Below, piece by piece: positions 47,933-54,492 of a stretch of DNA of 64,000 bases. The DNA is from Candidatus Desulfofervidus auxilii (GTDB taxonomy: Bacteria > Desulfobacterota > Desulfofervidia > Desulfofervidales > Desulfofervidaceae): NCBI RefSeq assembly GCF_001577525.1, contig NZ_CP013015.1, positions 504,227 to 568,226 on the forward strand. Reading direction: 5' to 3'. The number at the start of each line of letters is the position of its first letter. Position 1 is the first letter of the stretch. The notes beneath the pieces were generated by a model. It saw only the letters and a program-made list of their open reading frames with translations. It was not told the DNA's origin and made no database searches. The position numbers and the translations under genes are program-made.

Positions 47933-48115
47933 GGCAAATACATAGTAGTCTAATCTGATTAATTTGGCAAGAGATTTTGCATTTTAGGATACCTAAACTT
48001 TTTATTTTTAGGCTTTCTAAAAATCACCAAATTCTTTCTAACGCATATTTATTTTAAATATATAAAATATTATACTGCCTAAGAGAGAAAAAGATAGATT
48101 GATTAAGAGTTTTTG

Positions 48116-48144
48116 TTGACAGAAATTATGAGGGATAGTAATAT
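48116..48144 (+). promoter_or_regulatory. candidate cassette promoter Pc
   Basis: TTGACA (48116-48121), 17-base spacer and TAATAT (48139-48144): nearly ideal sigma-70 boxes between the truncated intI and the first cassette. It reads into the array. Confidence 0.75.
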
Positions 48145-48210
48145 GGCTTTTAGGGAGTAGAATATATAGTTAAACCGCCAATAGATTGATAAGATATGAG
48201 AGGTAATTCT

Positions 48211-48531
48211 ATGACAGCGAAAGAAATTAAGACAAAAGAAAACGTTTTGGAGTTAATCCGTTCAAACCAAGACAAAATAAGGTCTTACGGAGTAAGGAAA
48301 TTAGGTCTCTTTGGCTCCTTTGTCCGTGGTGAACAGAAACCGGAAAGCGATATAGATTTACTAGTGGAGTTTCAGCAAGATAAGAAGAGCTTCGATAATT
48401 TCATACAACTCGCCTTTTTTTTAGAGGAAATCCTTGAACGTCGAGTAGAGCTAATCACAATTGATGCTCTCAGTCCGTACATCGGCCCACATATTATTAA
48501 AGAGGTGGAATATGTCAATTTTTCCTCTTGA
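48211..48531 (+). CDS. mntA: MNT-type nucleotidyltransferase antitoxin (MntA), integron cassette 1
   Basis: 106 residues from ATG 48211, with GAGG eight bases ahead; an earlier ATG (48196) overlaps that ribosome site. Motif GS-x10-DxD: LFGSFVRGEQ, Asp47 and Asp49 in SDIDLLVEF. It is the antitoxin of a MntA-HepT module, expressed from the candidate Pc. It overlaps hepT by 20 bases. It is only distantly similar to the pair at 26251-27073. Confidence 0.86.
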   Translation: MTAKEIKTKENVLELIRSNQDKIRSYGVRKLGLFGSFVRGEQKPESDIDLLVEFQQDKKSFDNFIQLAFFLEEILERRVELITIDALSPYIGPHIIKEVEYVNFSS

Positions 48532-48859
48532 GTACCTACGCCATATTATGGATGAAATTGAATATCTCATAGATCGATCAGCAAATTTAAGTAAAGAAGA
48601 TTTTCTCGGTGATGAAACCCTGAAAAGGGCCTTTGTACGAAGCATTGAGATTATTGGTGAAGCAGTTAAGAAGATTCCTTCTGATTTCAAGCAAAAATAT
48701 TCTCATATTGAGTGGAGAGCTATGGCAGGAATGAGAGATAAATTAATACACGATTATTTTGGAATAGACTATGAGATCGTGTGGGATGTTGTAACCAACA
48801 AGATCCCAACTCTTCGGCTGAAAATTAAGGAAATTCTGGATAAGGAGCGTCCCATCTGA
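48512..48859 (+). CDS. hepT: HEPN-domain toxin (HepT/DUF86 type), integron cassette 1
   Basis: 115 residues from ATG 48512 with GAGGTGG before it; the longer frame starts inside mntA and is rejected. The RNase motif is R-x4-H-x-Y in MRDKLIHDYF (Arg75, His80, Tyr82). Toxin-antitoxin cassettes are frequent in chromosomal integrons, where they may stabilise the array. The attC site 1 follows 31 bases after the stop. Confidence 0.86.
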   Translation: MSIFPLEYLRHIMDEIEYLIDRSANLSKEDFLGDETLKRAFVRSIEIIGEAVKKIPSDFKQKYSHIEWRAMAGMRDKLIHDYFGIDYEIVWDVVTNKIPTLRLKIKEILDKERPI

Positions 48860-48890
48860 ATAGGGCAATGGACACCTCGGTAAAAAGGCG

Positions 48891-49036
48891 GTTTAACAAG
48901 GCGCTGCACCGGTACCCTGCACCTGACCGCTATTCCGCTGGCCTGCCTGTCCCCGCCTGCCTGCGGGCAGGCCTGCCTGCCGTCGGGCAGGGGCAGACAG
49001 GCGCTCCATGGCGGCAGGTGAGCTTTGGCGTTATGT
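48891..49036 (+). other. integron attC site 1
   Basis: Starts GTTTAAC (48891, fits RYYYAAC) and ends with GTTATGT at 49030. The arms CACCTGACCGC and GCGGCAGGTG pair with one unpaired base, as attC stems do. The 146-bp length comes from GC-rich palindromes of the CCTGCCTGC type in the variable part. It shares its inner arms with attC site 4. Confidence 0.85.
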
Positions 49037-49062
49037 TTCTTAATTAATTAATCGGAGCAATT

Positions 49063-49449
49063 ATGCCGGATAAAACAACAATTCAAGAATATATTAATAA
49101 TTTTAGAAGAAGACTTGCTCGTTTCCTAAAACCCGGTATTGGCGTTACTTGTAATGTCTATCCTGCTAAATCTGGGGGAGCAATTTTAGAGTTTACAATA
49201 GGTCCTGGATTAAAAAATGATGATGTTTACCAAGAAGTAAGTCAAACTCTTAGCAAAATATTATCCAAAATAAAACAGCGCGCTTTTGGTGGTAATCTGG
49301 ATGGTTTTATATTCAGGGGTACAAATGTAATTCTTGAGGACAATAGAATTATCTTCATCAAAGATGATTCCCCTTCTGAATGGACTGATAAAGCAGCGGC
49401 GCATGATTTAGAACGCATTTTACCTAAATCTCGGAGAAATGCGCCATGA
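49063..49449 (+). CDS. cassette 2 protein A, unknown function
   Basis: 128 residues, soluble, not recognised. The middle has VTCNVYPAKSGGAILEFTIG and later LDGFIFRGTNVILEDNRIIF, beta-rich with no known motif. A GGAG lies seven bases before the ATG. It overlaps the next gene by four bases (ATGA), so both were acquired in the same cassette and are coupled. Confidence 0.6.
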   Translation: MPDKTTIQEYINNFRRRLARFLKPGIGVTCNVYPAKSGGAILEFTIGPGLKNDDVYQEVSQTLSKILSKIKQRAFGGNLDGFIFRGTNVILEDNRIIFIKDDSPSEWTDKAAAHDLERILPKSRRNAP

Positions 49450-49823
49450 AATTAGGAAAAATGGAAGGTACTCCAGAAGAAATTCGGGATTTCTTCCAAA
49501 ATAACGGACTCAATATAGAGGATTATTTGGAAAAACCTGACACTCCTATTAGCCGAATTTGGTTTGTAATCTCCGCCATTTTAATTGTTGCATCTATTGT
49601 TCTTTTAACGCTGGTACAGCCAACCTTGAAAGCAATTCGGACATTTCTATTTGTGTCTGGATGTGGTGGCGGTCTCTGGCTGGCGGTCATTATTCAAATA
49701 AGGTTCAAAAGTACATGGGCTGCTGGCTTTATCGCAGTAGGAACTATTTTACTTATGTTAGTTGCTATCGGAGCAATAACTCCAATAGAATTACTAGAAA
49801 ATATAAAATCATTAAAAAATTGA
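49446..49823 (+). CDS. cassette 2 protein B, three-segment membrane protein
   Basis: 125 residues. A charged N-terminus is followed by three hydrophobic segments: IWFVISAILIVASIVLLTLV, FLFVSGCGGGLWLAVII and WAAGFIAVGTILLMLVAIGA. No recognised domain. It was co-translated with protein A and the pair ends two bases before attC site 2; a membrane/soluble two-part system is possible but undescribed here. Confidence 0.55.
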   Translation: MKLGKMEGTPEEIRDFFQNNGLNIEDYLEKPDTPISRIWFVISAILIVASIVLLTLVQPTLKAIRTFLFVSGCGGGLWLAVIIQIRFKSTWAAGFIAVGTILLMLVAIGAITPIELLENIKSLKN

Positions 49824-49824
49824 A

Positions 49825-49896
49825 ACATAACAATGCAGTGCAGGGGACGCTTATTTCGCTGGCGCTCATAAGCGCCCCTGACTTTAGACGTTAGGA
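49825..49896 (+). other. integron attC site 2
   Basis: Left core ACATAAC (one mismatch to RYYYAAC), right core GTTAGGA at 49890. The stem arms CAGGGGACGCTTAT and ATAAGCGCCCCTG differ by a single unpaired base, the typical attC mark. Confidence 0.85.
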
Positions 49897-49918
49897 AACA
49901 TGAGAAACGAGGGTAAAG

Positions 49919-50311
49919 ATGAAAAATTTCAATGTATATGAACTTGAAGGTTATAAAATGGGAATAGGAAAAGGAATAATTCTCACTTTACTAACCTGTG
50001 GTATTTACAATCTGTTCTGGCAGAATCACCAGATAAAAACTGTTAACTTTCTTTTAAAACGAAATGAGTTGTCATTTTGGAAATGGTTTTTCTTTTCCTT
50101 GCTAACTTGTGGATTATATCATATCTATTATGAATATGTTATGGCACGGGCAATAATAGAAATTCAGAGCAAATATCAATTTCCTATTCAAAGTGGGAGT
50201 TTACCCACAGTTGCCATAATTCTCTCAATTATTGGGCTCCCCTTGGTAGTAGATGCTATTGAACAAAAAGAGTTAAATGGGATTATTGAGCATATCTTCA
50301 GTAGGAAATAG
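49919..50311 (+). CDS. DUF4234-type membrane protein, cassette 3
   Basis: 130 residues. Hydrophobic parts contain LLTCGIYNLFWQNHQIK and LLTCGLYHIYYEYVMARA, two copies of the LLTCG(I/L)Y motif of DUF4234 proteins. GAGGGT precedes the ATG. The function of the family is not known. It lies three bases before a DUF2752-type gene, both within the same cassette. Confidence 0.7.
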   Translation: MKNFNVYELEGYKMGIGKGIILTLLTCGIYNLFWQNHQIKTVNFLLKRNELSFWKWFFFSLLTCGLYHIYYEYVMARAIIEIQSKYQFPIQSGSLPTVAIILSIIGLPLVVDAIEQKELNGIIEHIFSRK

Positions 50312-50313
50312 CA

Positions 50314-50706
50314 ATGCAGCCAAAAAGATCTGTCCAAACATTTAGTGCAGTGATAATGAGTGGATGGATAGTAGTGGGTATTGGTATACAAATAAATTTT
50401 GTAAAGAGTGTGATTTTAAGGATTTTTGAATTTGTATTTTGTCCTTTTCATGAAATTACTGGAATTCCATGTCCTGGATGTGGCATGACTAGAGCATTTT
50501 TGGCCTTGTCCCAATTTAGAATAAAGGAGGCAATCCAGTATAATCCATTTAGCATTCTACTTTTTGGTTTATTGTTATGCCAAATAACTCCGTGGTCTAA
50601 AAAAGTAGAAATTTTATTTCGTAAATATTCAGTTTATGAAATACTACTTGGTGTGGTATTAACCTGGTGGGTTATTTGGAGAGTAATTCCATGTTTATCA
50701 AGATAG
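50314..50706 (+). CDS. DUF2752-type membrane protein, cassette 3
   Basis: 130 residues with the family signature CPFHEITGIPCPGCGMTRAF followed by a polar loop and YNPFSILLFGLLLCQ, then a final hydrophobic stretch. The C-P-G-C-G motif could bind metal. Coupled to the DUF4234 gene; such pairing suggests a shared membrane function, not yet defined. Confidence 0.7.
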   Translation: MQPKRSVQTFSAVIMSGWIVVGIGIQINFVKSVILRIFEFVFCPFHEITGIPCPGCGMTRAFLALSQFRIKEAIQYNPFSILLFGLLLCQITPWSKKVEILFRKYSVYEILLGVVLTWWVIWRVIPCLSR

Positions 50707-50741
50707 AAAGACAACTTTTCTTTTTAAAGAAAGGAGTGATT

Positions 50742-50801
50742 TCCTAACAAATCATTCCAGCGGACGGCGTTACACGCCGTCGCTGAATTTGGTCGTTAGG
50801 G
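50742..50801 (+). other. integron attC site 3
   Basis: TCCTAAC then CAAATCATTCCAGCGGAC on the left; CGCCGTCGCTGAATTTGG and GTTAGGG (50795) on the right. The arms CAGCGGACGGCG/CGCCGTCGCTG pair with one extra base. The right core also supplies the G-rich ribosome site of the next cassette gene. Confidence 0.9.
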
Positions 50802-50807
50802 GGGAAA

Positions 50808-51452
50808 ATGGAAGAAATCCAAGCAAAAAAAAGATTTGGCTTATTAAGTATTATGGGTGCAATTGTGGGGGTGGCAAGTCTGTGGTTTGTCGACCTGTAT
50901 TGTTTGCTATTGGGAGTAGTAGCAGTCTTTCTTTCGGTTTTCGGTTTGCGTAGAGGCGAAAGGCTTAATACACTGGGAATGATCTTAGGTAGCATAGCAA
51001 TTATTTTTGTCAACCTGCAGTTTATTGGTATTGTCAAAAGTAATTCAAAAACTAATGATGACATAGAACATCTTTTTAAATCAATTATAATTTCAAATCA
51101 AGCATATGAAATTCTTAAAAACTTACCACCTCATAAGCGGCTTAGTGATGAAGATACCCATAAGATGATCACTTTGTGGGAAAAAGCGATAGAAGAAGCA
51201 GAGAAAGTAGATGTTGACAATATCAACAGGTACATTCCTGAATTTAGCAAACATTACAAAGAAGAATTTATAAAAGGCCTCCACCTTTTAATAGATGGTT
51301 ATAAAAATTCTAATGATGGTAAAAAGCTGCAGGGTGCTTTCCTAATGGATAGCTGGGGTATTTGGAACAATAAAAATCACAATATATACAGAAAAATCAA
51401 AAAAAAGAAAATGTCTCTTATTGAACTACTATATGAAACTATAAAGTCCTAA
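50808..51452 (+). CDS. cassette 4 protein with N-terminal DUF4190-like membrane domain
   Basis: 214 residues. Two hydrophobic segments (LSIMGAIVGVASLWFV and LGVVAVFLSVFGLRRG, then LGMILGSIAIIFVNLQF) resemble DUF4190-type domains; the remaining C-terminal part is soluble, charged and helical. The ATG is 13 bases after the right core of attC 3, using GGGGGG as ribosome site. The stop TAA forms part of the left core of attC 4. Function unknown. Confidence 0.65.
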   Translation: MEEIQAKKRFGLLSIMGAIVGVASLWFVDLYCLLLGVVAVFLSVFGLRRGERLNTLGMILGSIAIIFVNLQFIGIVKSNSKTNDDIEHLFKSIIISNQAYEILKNLPPHKRLSDEDTHKMITLWEKAIEEAEKVDVDNINRYIPEFSKHYKEEFIKGLHLLIDGYKNSNDGKKLQGAFLMDSWGIWNNKNHNIYRKIKKKKMSLIELLYETIKS

Positions 51453-51559
51453 CAAATCACTCCACCTGACCGCTATTCCGCTGGCCTGCCTGTCCCCGCC
51501 TGCCTGCGGGCAGGGGCAGACAGGCGCTCCATAGCTGCAGGTGAGCTTGGTCGTTATAT
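51447..51559 (+). other. integron attC site 4
   Basis: Left core TCCTAAC overlaps the cassette 4 stop codon; right core GTTATAT at 51553. Inner arms CACCTGACCGC and GCTGCAGGTG plus GC-rich palindromes closely follow attC site 1, so they share a recent origin. Confidence 0.85.
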
Positions 51560-51628
51560 GCAAATAATTTACAGCATTGCAAGGCCTTACAAAAAATGAT
51601 AGGTTATTAAAAAGTCTATCTAGAGGTA

Positions 51629-51829
51629 ATGAAAATAAAAGTAATCATAGAAAAAGGTGAAGATGGCTATTTTGTGGCACACTGTCCATCATTAAAAAGT
51701 TGCTGGAGTCAGGGAAAAACAGAGGAAGAAGCACTAAAGAATATTCAGGAGGCAATAGAGTTATATTTAGAACCAGACGAAGAGCTGGTAAAAGATGAAA
51801 ACCACAGAATTTATGAAATAGCAGTGTGA
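51629..51829 (+). CDS. hicB: HicB-family antitoxin, cassette 5
   Basis: 66 residues, the short HicB type: IIEKGEDGYFVAHCPSLKSC then GKTEEEALKNIQEAIELYL. An AGAGG site precedes the ATG. Its partner hicA, downstream and overlapping by four bases, is broken, so this antitoxin is now an orphan. Confidence 0.85.
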   Translation: MKIKVIIEKGEDGYFVAHCPSLKSCWSQGKTEEEALKNIQEAIELYLEPDEELVKDENHRIYEIAV

Positions 51830-52027
51830 AACTTCCTTTATTATCAGGGTAGGAGGTATTGGCAGCATTAAAACGGATGGGATTTAAAGAAGTGCACAGG
51901 AAAGGCAGTCATGTAAAGATGAAACACCCTGATGGTAGGAAGATAGTTTTTCCCTATCATAATGAAGTTGATAAGATATACTCTAAAAGGTGCTTTAAAA
52001 GATGCAGGGATAAGTATTGAAGAGTTT
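51826..52027 (+). pseudogene. hicA: HicA toxin gene, disrupted twice
   Basis: From a GTG overlapping the hicB stop: VKLPLLSG, then TAG (51850-51852) where HicA has Lys, then EVLAALKRMGFKEVHRKGSH with the catalytic His region and KHPDGRKIVFPYHNEVDK. One extra base at about 51974 shifts the frame to YTLKGALKDAGISIEEF. Both lesions are clear against the HicA pattern. Loss of toxin while the antitoxin stays is the expected decay order. Confidence 0.85.
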
Positions 52028-52030
52028 TGT

Positions 52031-52076
52031 CCTGCGGACCCGCCTTACGGCGGGCCGCTGAATTTGGGCGTTAGGT
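52031..52076 (+). other. integron attC site 5, left core lost
   Basis: GCGGACCCGCC and GGCGGGCCGC pair with one extra base, and the right core GTTAGGT (52070-52076) is perfect. The left RYYYAAC core is not recognisable, apparently deleted together with the end of hicA. Confidence 0.75.
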
Positions 52077-52111
52077 TAATTGAGAATTCATAGTTCAAAA
52101 GAGGGCATAGC

Positions 52112-52288
52112 ATGTCTGAGGAAACAAAAATTGATAGGCAATCCTATGTGGACAAGGGATTAGTCGCCATGTTCTTAAGGATGTCGCCCGAGGAGCGACT
52201 GCAGGCCAACGACAACGCCTTTCGCACAATTCAGGAGTTGAGAGATGCCTACAGGCGGCAGAAAGCCAAGGAGCGCAAGCCTAGGTGA
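52112..52288 (+). CDS. small charged protein, cassette 6
   Basis: 58 residues: MSEETKIDRQSYVDKGLVAM, then RMSPEERLQANDNAFRTIQE and a basic tail. Helical and charged. Unrecognised. It overlaps the following nucleotidyltransferase gene by 44 bases. GC content is visibly higher than elsewhere in the window, suggesting a foreign donor. The order (small protein then transferase) fits a toxin-antitoxin type module, which is inference. Confidence 0.55.
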   Translation: MSEETKIDRQSYVDKGLVAMFLRMSPEERLQANDNAFRTIQELRDAYRRQKAKERKPR

Positions 52289-52790
52289 AGTTCTGGAGGG
52301 GCTGTTAGAGGCAGGTGTCGATTTTATTCTTGTCGGAGGCCTTGCAGCCGTAATCCAGGGAGCCCCAGTCACAACAATGGATGTGGATATCGTTCACAGC
52401 CAATCCGCCGAAAATATCTCTAGACTACTCGCCTTCCTTAAATCGGTTGAGGCTGTTCATCGGCGTTTGGATGACAAATTGATTGAACCCAAAGAGCGCG
52501 ACCTCTCGGGGAAAGGTCACGTGTTTCTTACGACCCGGATCGGCCCGCTAGACATATTGGGAGCTATTGAAGGGGGGAAATCCTATGAGGAACTCCTGGA
52601 GCACACTATCGAAATTGATTTCAGGGGCCACAGGCTTCGAGTACTGGACCTAAAGACGTTAATCGAACTCAAGAAGACTTCGACAGATCCCAAAGACAGG
52701 CAACGGCTTCCTGTGCTCAAAGAAACTCTGCGGCAGTTGGAGGAGAAATATACCCGCGAGGAGGATAAAGAAGACAGAGACAATGAGTAA
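52245..52790 (+). CDS. nucleotidyltransferase-fold protein, cassette 6
   Basis: 181 residues. The region GVDFILVGGLAAVIQGAP then TTMDVDIVHSQ gives the GG-x-DxD pattern of AbiEii/DUF6036-type nucleotidyltransferases, which often serve as the toxin of type IV-like modules. The C-terminus is charged (REEDKEDRDNE). It shows the same elevated GC content as the small gene before it. AttC 6 starts three bases after the stop. Confidence 0.7.
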   Translation: MPTGGRKPRSASLGEVLEGLLEAGVDFILVGGLAAVIQGAPVTTMDVDIVHSQSAENISRLLAFLKSVEAVHRRLDDKLIEPKERDLSGKGHVFLTTRIGPLDILGAIEGGKSYEELLEHTIEIDFRGHRLRVLDLKTLIELKKTSTDPKDRQRLPVLKETLRQLEEKYTREEDKEDRDNE

Positions 52791-52792
52791 TT

Positions 52793-52865
52793 GCCTAACA
52801 AGGGCACGCACCAGATTGCCACTCCGGGGGCACTTCGCGGCAACTGGTGATGCCTGTCGTTAGAT
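52793..52865 (+). other. integron attC site 6
   Basis: Perfect cores GCCTAAC (52793-52799) and GTTAGAT (52859-52865). Arms CACCAGATTGCC and GGCAACTGGTG pair with one extra base. Confidence 0.9.
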
Positions 52866-52888
52866 TAATAAAAAGGGGAATATAAAAA

Positions 52889-52972
52889 GTGGAAATAGAA
52901 CTTCGAGATGAAAAAAGATTATTAGATCTTTCAAAAACACTCCTGTTTGCCCCCAGGCAGGCCTGGGGATAA
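52889..52972 (+). pseudogene. remnant of a last cassette gene, cut by a palindrome
   Basis: A GTG-started frame of 27 codons, VEIELRDEKRLLDLSKTLLF, ends inside the palindrome CCCCCAGGCAGGCCTGGGG (52951-52969). No attC follows. The rest up to 53076 holds a piece TTTTTCAACAGCCTG similar to IS ends but no gene. Confidence 0.3.
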
Positions 52973-53076
52973 TATTTTGCTCTTGTTAGCCTATGAACGG
53001 GTCTGAGGAAAAAATGACTTTTTCAACAGCCTGTCTCTAATTGACAAGAAAATAAACCTGACATAAAACAAAAAAT

Positions 53077-53916
53077 ATGGGAAAAATCTCTATTTTAGAT
53101 TTACAGTCAAAAAAGCAAAAAGGTGAAAAAATCACTATGCTTACTGCCTATGATTACCCCTTTGCCCGATTATTAGATGAAGCAGGTGTAGATGCCATTC
53201 TGGTAGGAGATTCACTAGGGATGGTAATGCTGGGTTATGAATCTACTTTACCGGTAAGCATGGAAGAAATGCTACATCATGTTAAGGCAGTGAAAAAGGG
53301 AGTAAAAAGGGCATTTTTGATTGGTGACTTACCTTTTATGTCTTATCAGGCATCCAAAGAAGAAGCCATTAAAAATGCAGGTTTGTTGATGAAGGCCGGT
53401 TGTGATGCCGTAAAATTAGAAGGAGGTAAAGAGGTATTTGATACGGTGAAGTTTATAGTAGATATGGGCATTCCGGTTTTAGGCCATATAGGCCTTACCC
53501 CTCAAAGTATTTCCAAATTAGGTGGGTATCGTGTCCAAGGAAGAGATAAAGATTCGGCTTTGCGTATCTTAGAAAGTGCAATGGCTTTAGAACAAGCAGG
53601 GGCCTTCGGTATAGTCTTAGAATGTATTCCTTATCTATTAGCCAAGTTGATTACTGAGAAAATATCTATCATTACCATTGGAATCGGAGCGGGTCCATTT
53701 TGCGATGGTCAGGTCTTAGTATTACATGATTTATTAGGTATTTTTGAAGACAAAAAACCTAAATTTGTCAAGGTATATGCCAATTTATCCCCTATTATAA
53801 AAGAAGCAATTAGCAGTTTTATAGATGAAATAAAAACAAAAAAATTTCCAGACTTTTCCCATGCTTATGAATTGCCTGAAGAAGTTTGGGAAGAGATTTT
53901 AAAGAAGGTTAAATGA
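53077..53916 (+). CDS. panB: 3-methyl-2-oxobutanoate hydroxymethyltransferase
   Basis: First step of pantothenate synthesis, 279 residues. The TIM-barrel enzyme starts GKISILDLQSKKQKGEKI; the metal and substrate sites are VDAILVGDSLGMVMLGYEST and GLTPQS with GGYRVQGRD. The catalytic Glu lies in FGIVLECIPY. There is no evident ribosome site at the ATG. The next gene overlaps by four bases. Confidence 0.95.
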   Translation: MGKISILDLQSKKQKGEKITMLTAYDYPFARLLDEAGVDAILVGDSLGMVMLGYESTLPVSMEEMLHHVKAVKKGVKRAFLIGDLPFMSYQASKEEAIKNAGLLMKAGCDAVKLEGGKEVFDTVKFIVDMGIPVLGHIGLTPQSISKLGGYRVQGRDKDSALRILESAMALEQAGAFGIVLECIPYLLAKLITEKISIITIGIGAGPFCDGQVLVLHDLLGIFEDKKPKFVKVYANLSPIIKEAISSFIDEIKTKKFPDFSHAYELPEEVWEEILKKVK

Positions 53917-54482
53917 GCTATCATATACTTTCATTTTTTAATAGTATTTCTCACAGTTATGGAGCCTATTTTTTGCTTATTTTGGGAGCGGCTTTTATTG
54001 AGGGAGAGACGTTTATCTTTGCTGGAGGATATTTAGCCCGAGAGGGTATTCTTTCCTTTCCTCTGGTAGTTTTGTGCGGTAGCCTAGGAGGATTTTTAGG
54101 AGATATTTTATTCTTTCACATTGGCCGCCATTATCGTATTATAGTATTAAAACATCTTTATTTTCGCCAGCGTTTAAAAAAAATAGGGCGTTTTCTCACC
54201 TATGCTGATTGGATTACTGTACCTCTTTACCGGTTTCTTTATGGTCTCCGTATACCCATTTCACTCCTGTTTGGTTTAAGCAAAATAAAGGCAAAAAGAT
54301 TTATTGTCTTAAATGGCCTCTCAGCCCCGGTCTGGGCTACTATAGTAGCAGTCATCGGGTATGGAGTAAACCATATAATAACCTATATATTTAGACCAAG
54401 TTTTGGTATAAAAATAGTTGCTTTGGGCATTATTGTAGTTTTGGGTCTTCTTTTGGGAATCAAAACACTCAAAGATTTATGA
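53913..54482 (+). CDS. DedA-family membrane protein
   Basis: 189 residues with several hydrophobic segments. The family motif GGFLGDILFFHIGRHYR and FLYGLRIPISLLFGLSK are present. DedA proteins flip undecaprenyl phosphate or lipids in other bacteria. Overlaps panB by four bases. Confidence 0.88.
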   Translation: MSYHILSFFNSISHSYGAYFLLILGAAFIEGETFIFAGGYLAREGILSFPLVVLCGSLGGFLGDILFFHIGRHYRIIVLKHLYFRQRLKKIGRFLTYADWITVPLYRFLYGLRIPISLLFGLSKIKAKRFIVLNGLSAPVWATIVAVIGYGVNHIITYIFRPSFGIKIVALGIIVVLGLLLGIKTLKDL

Positions 54483-54492
54483 GAAATTAAAA

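Noticed and set aside
48940-49010. CRISPR array because of repeated GC-rich units
   Set aside because: Units are palindromic and adjacent without spacers of regular length, and lie in an attC site; no cas genes.
49559-49894. 111-codon frame running into attC 2
   Set aside because: Out of frame with the coupled membrane protein gene and crosses the recombination site.
52995-53035. Insertion sequence end (TTTTTCAACAGCCTG) and a similar piece at about 9861
   Set aside because: The two short pieces are similar to common IS ends but no transposase or paired end is present, so no element can be defined.
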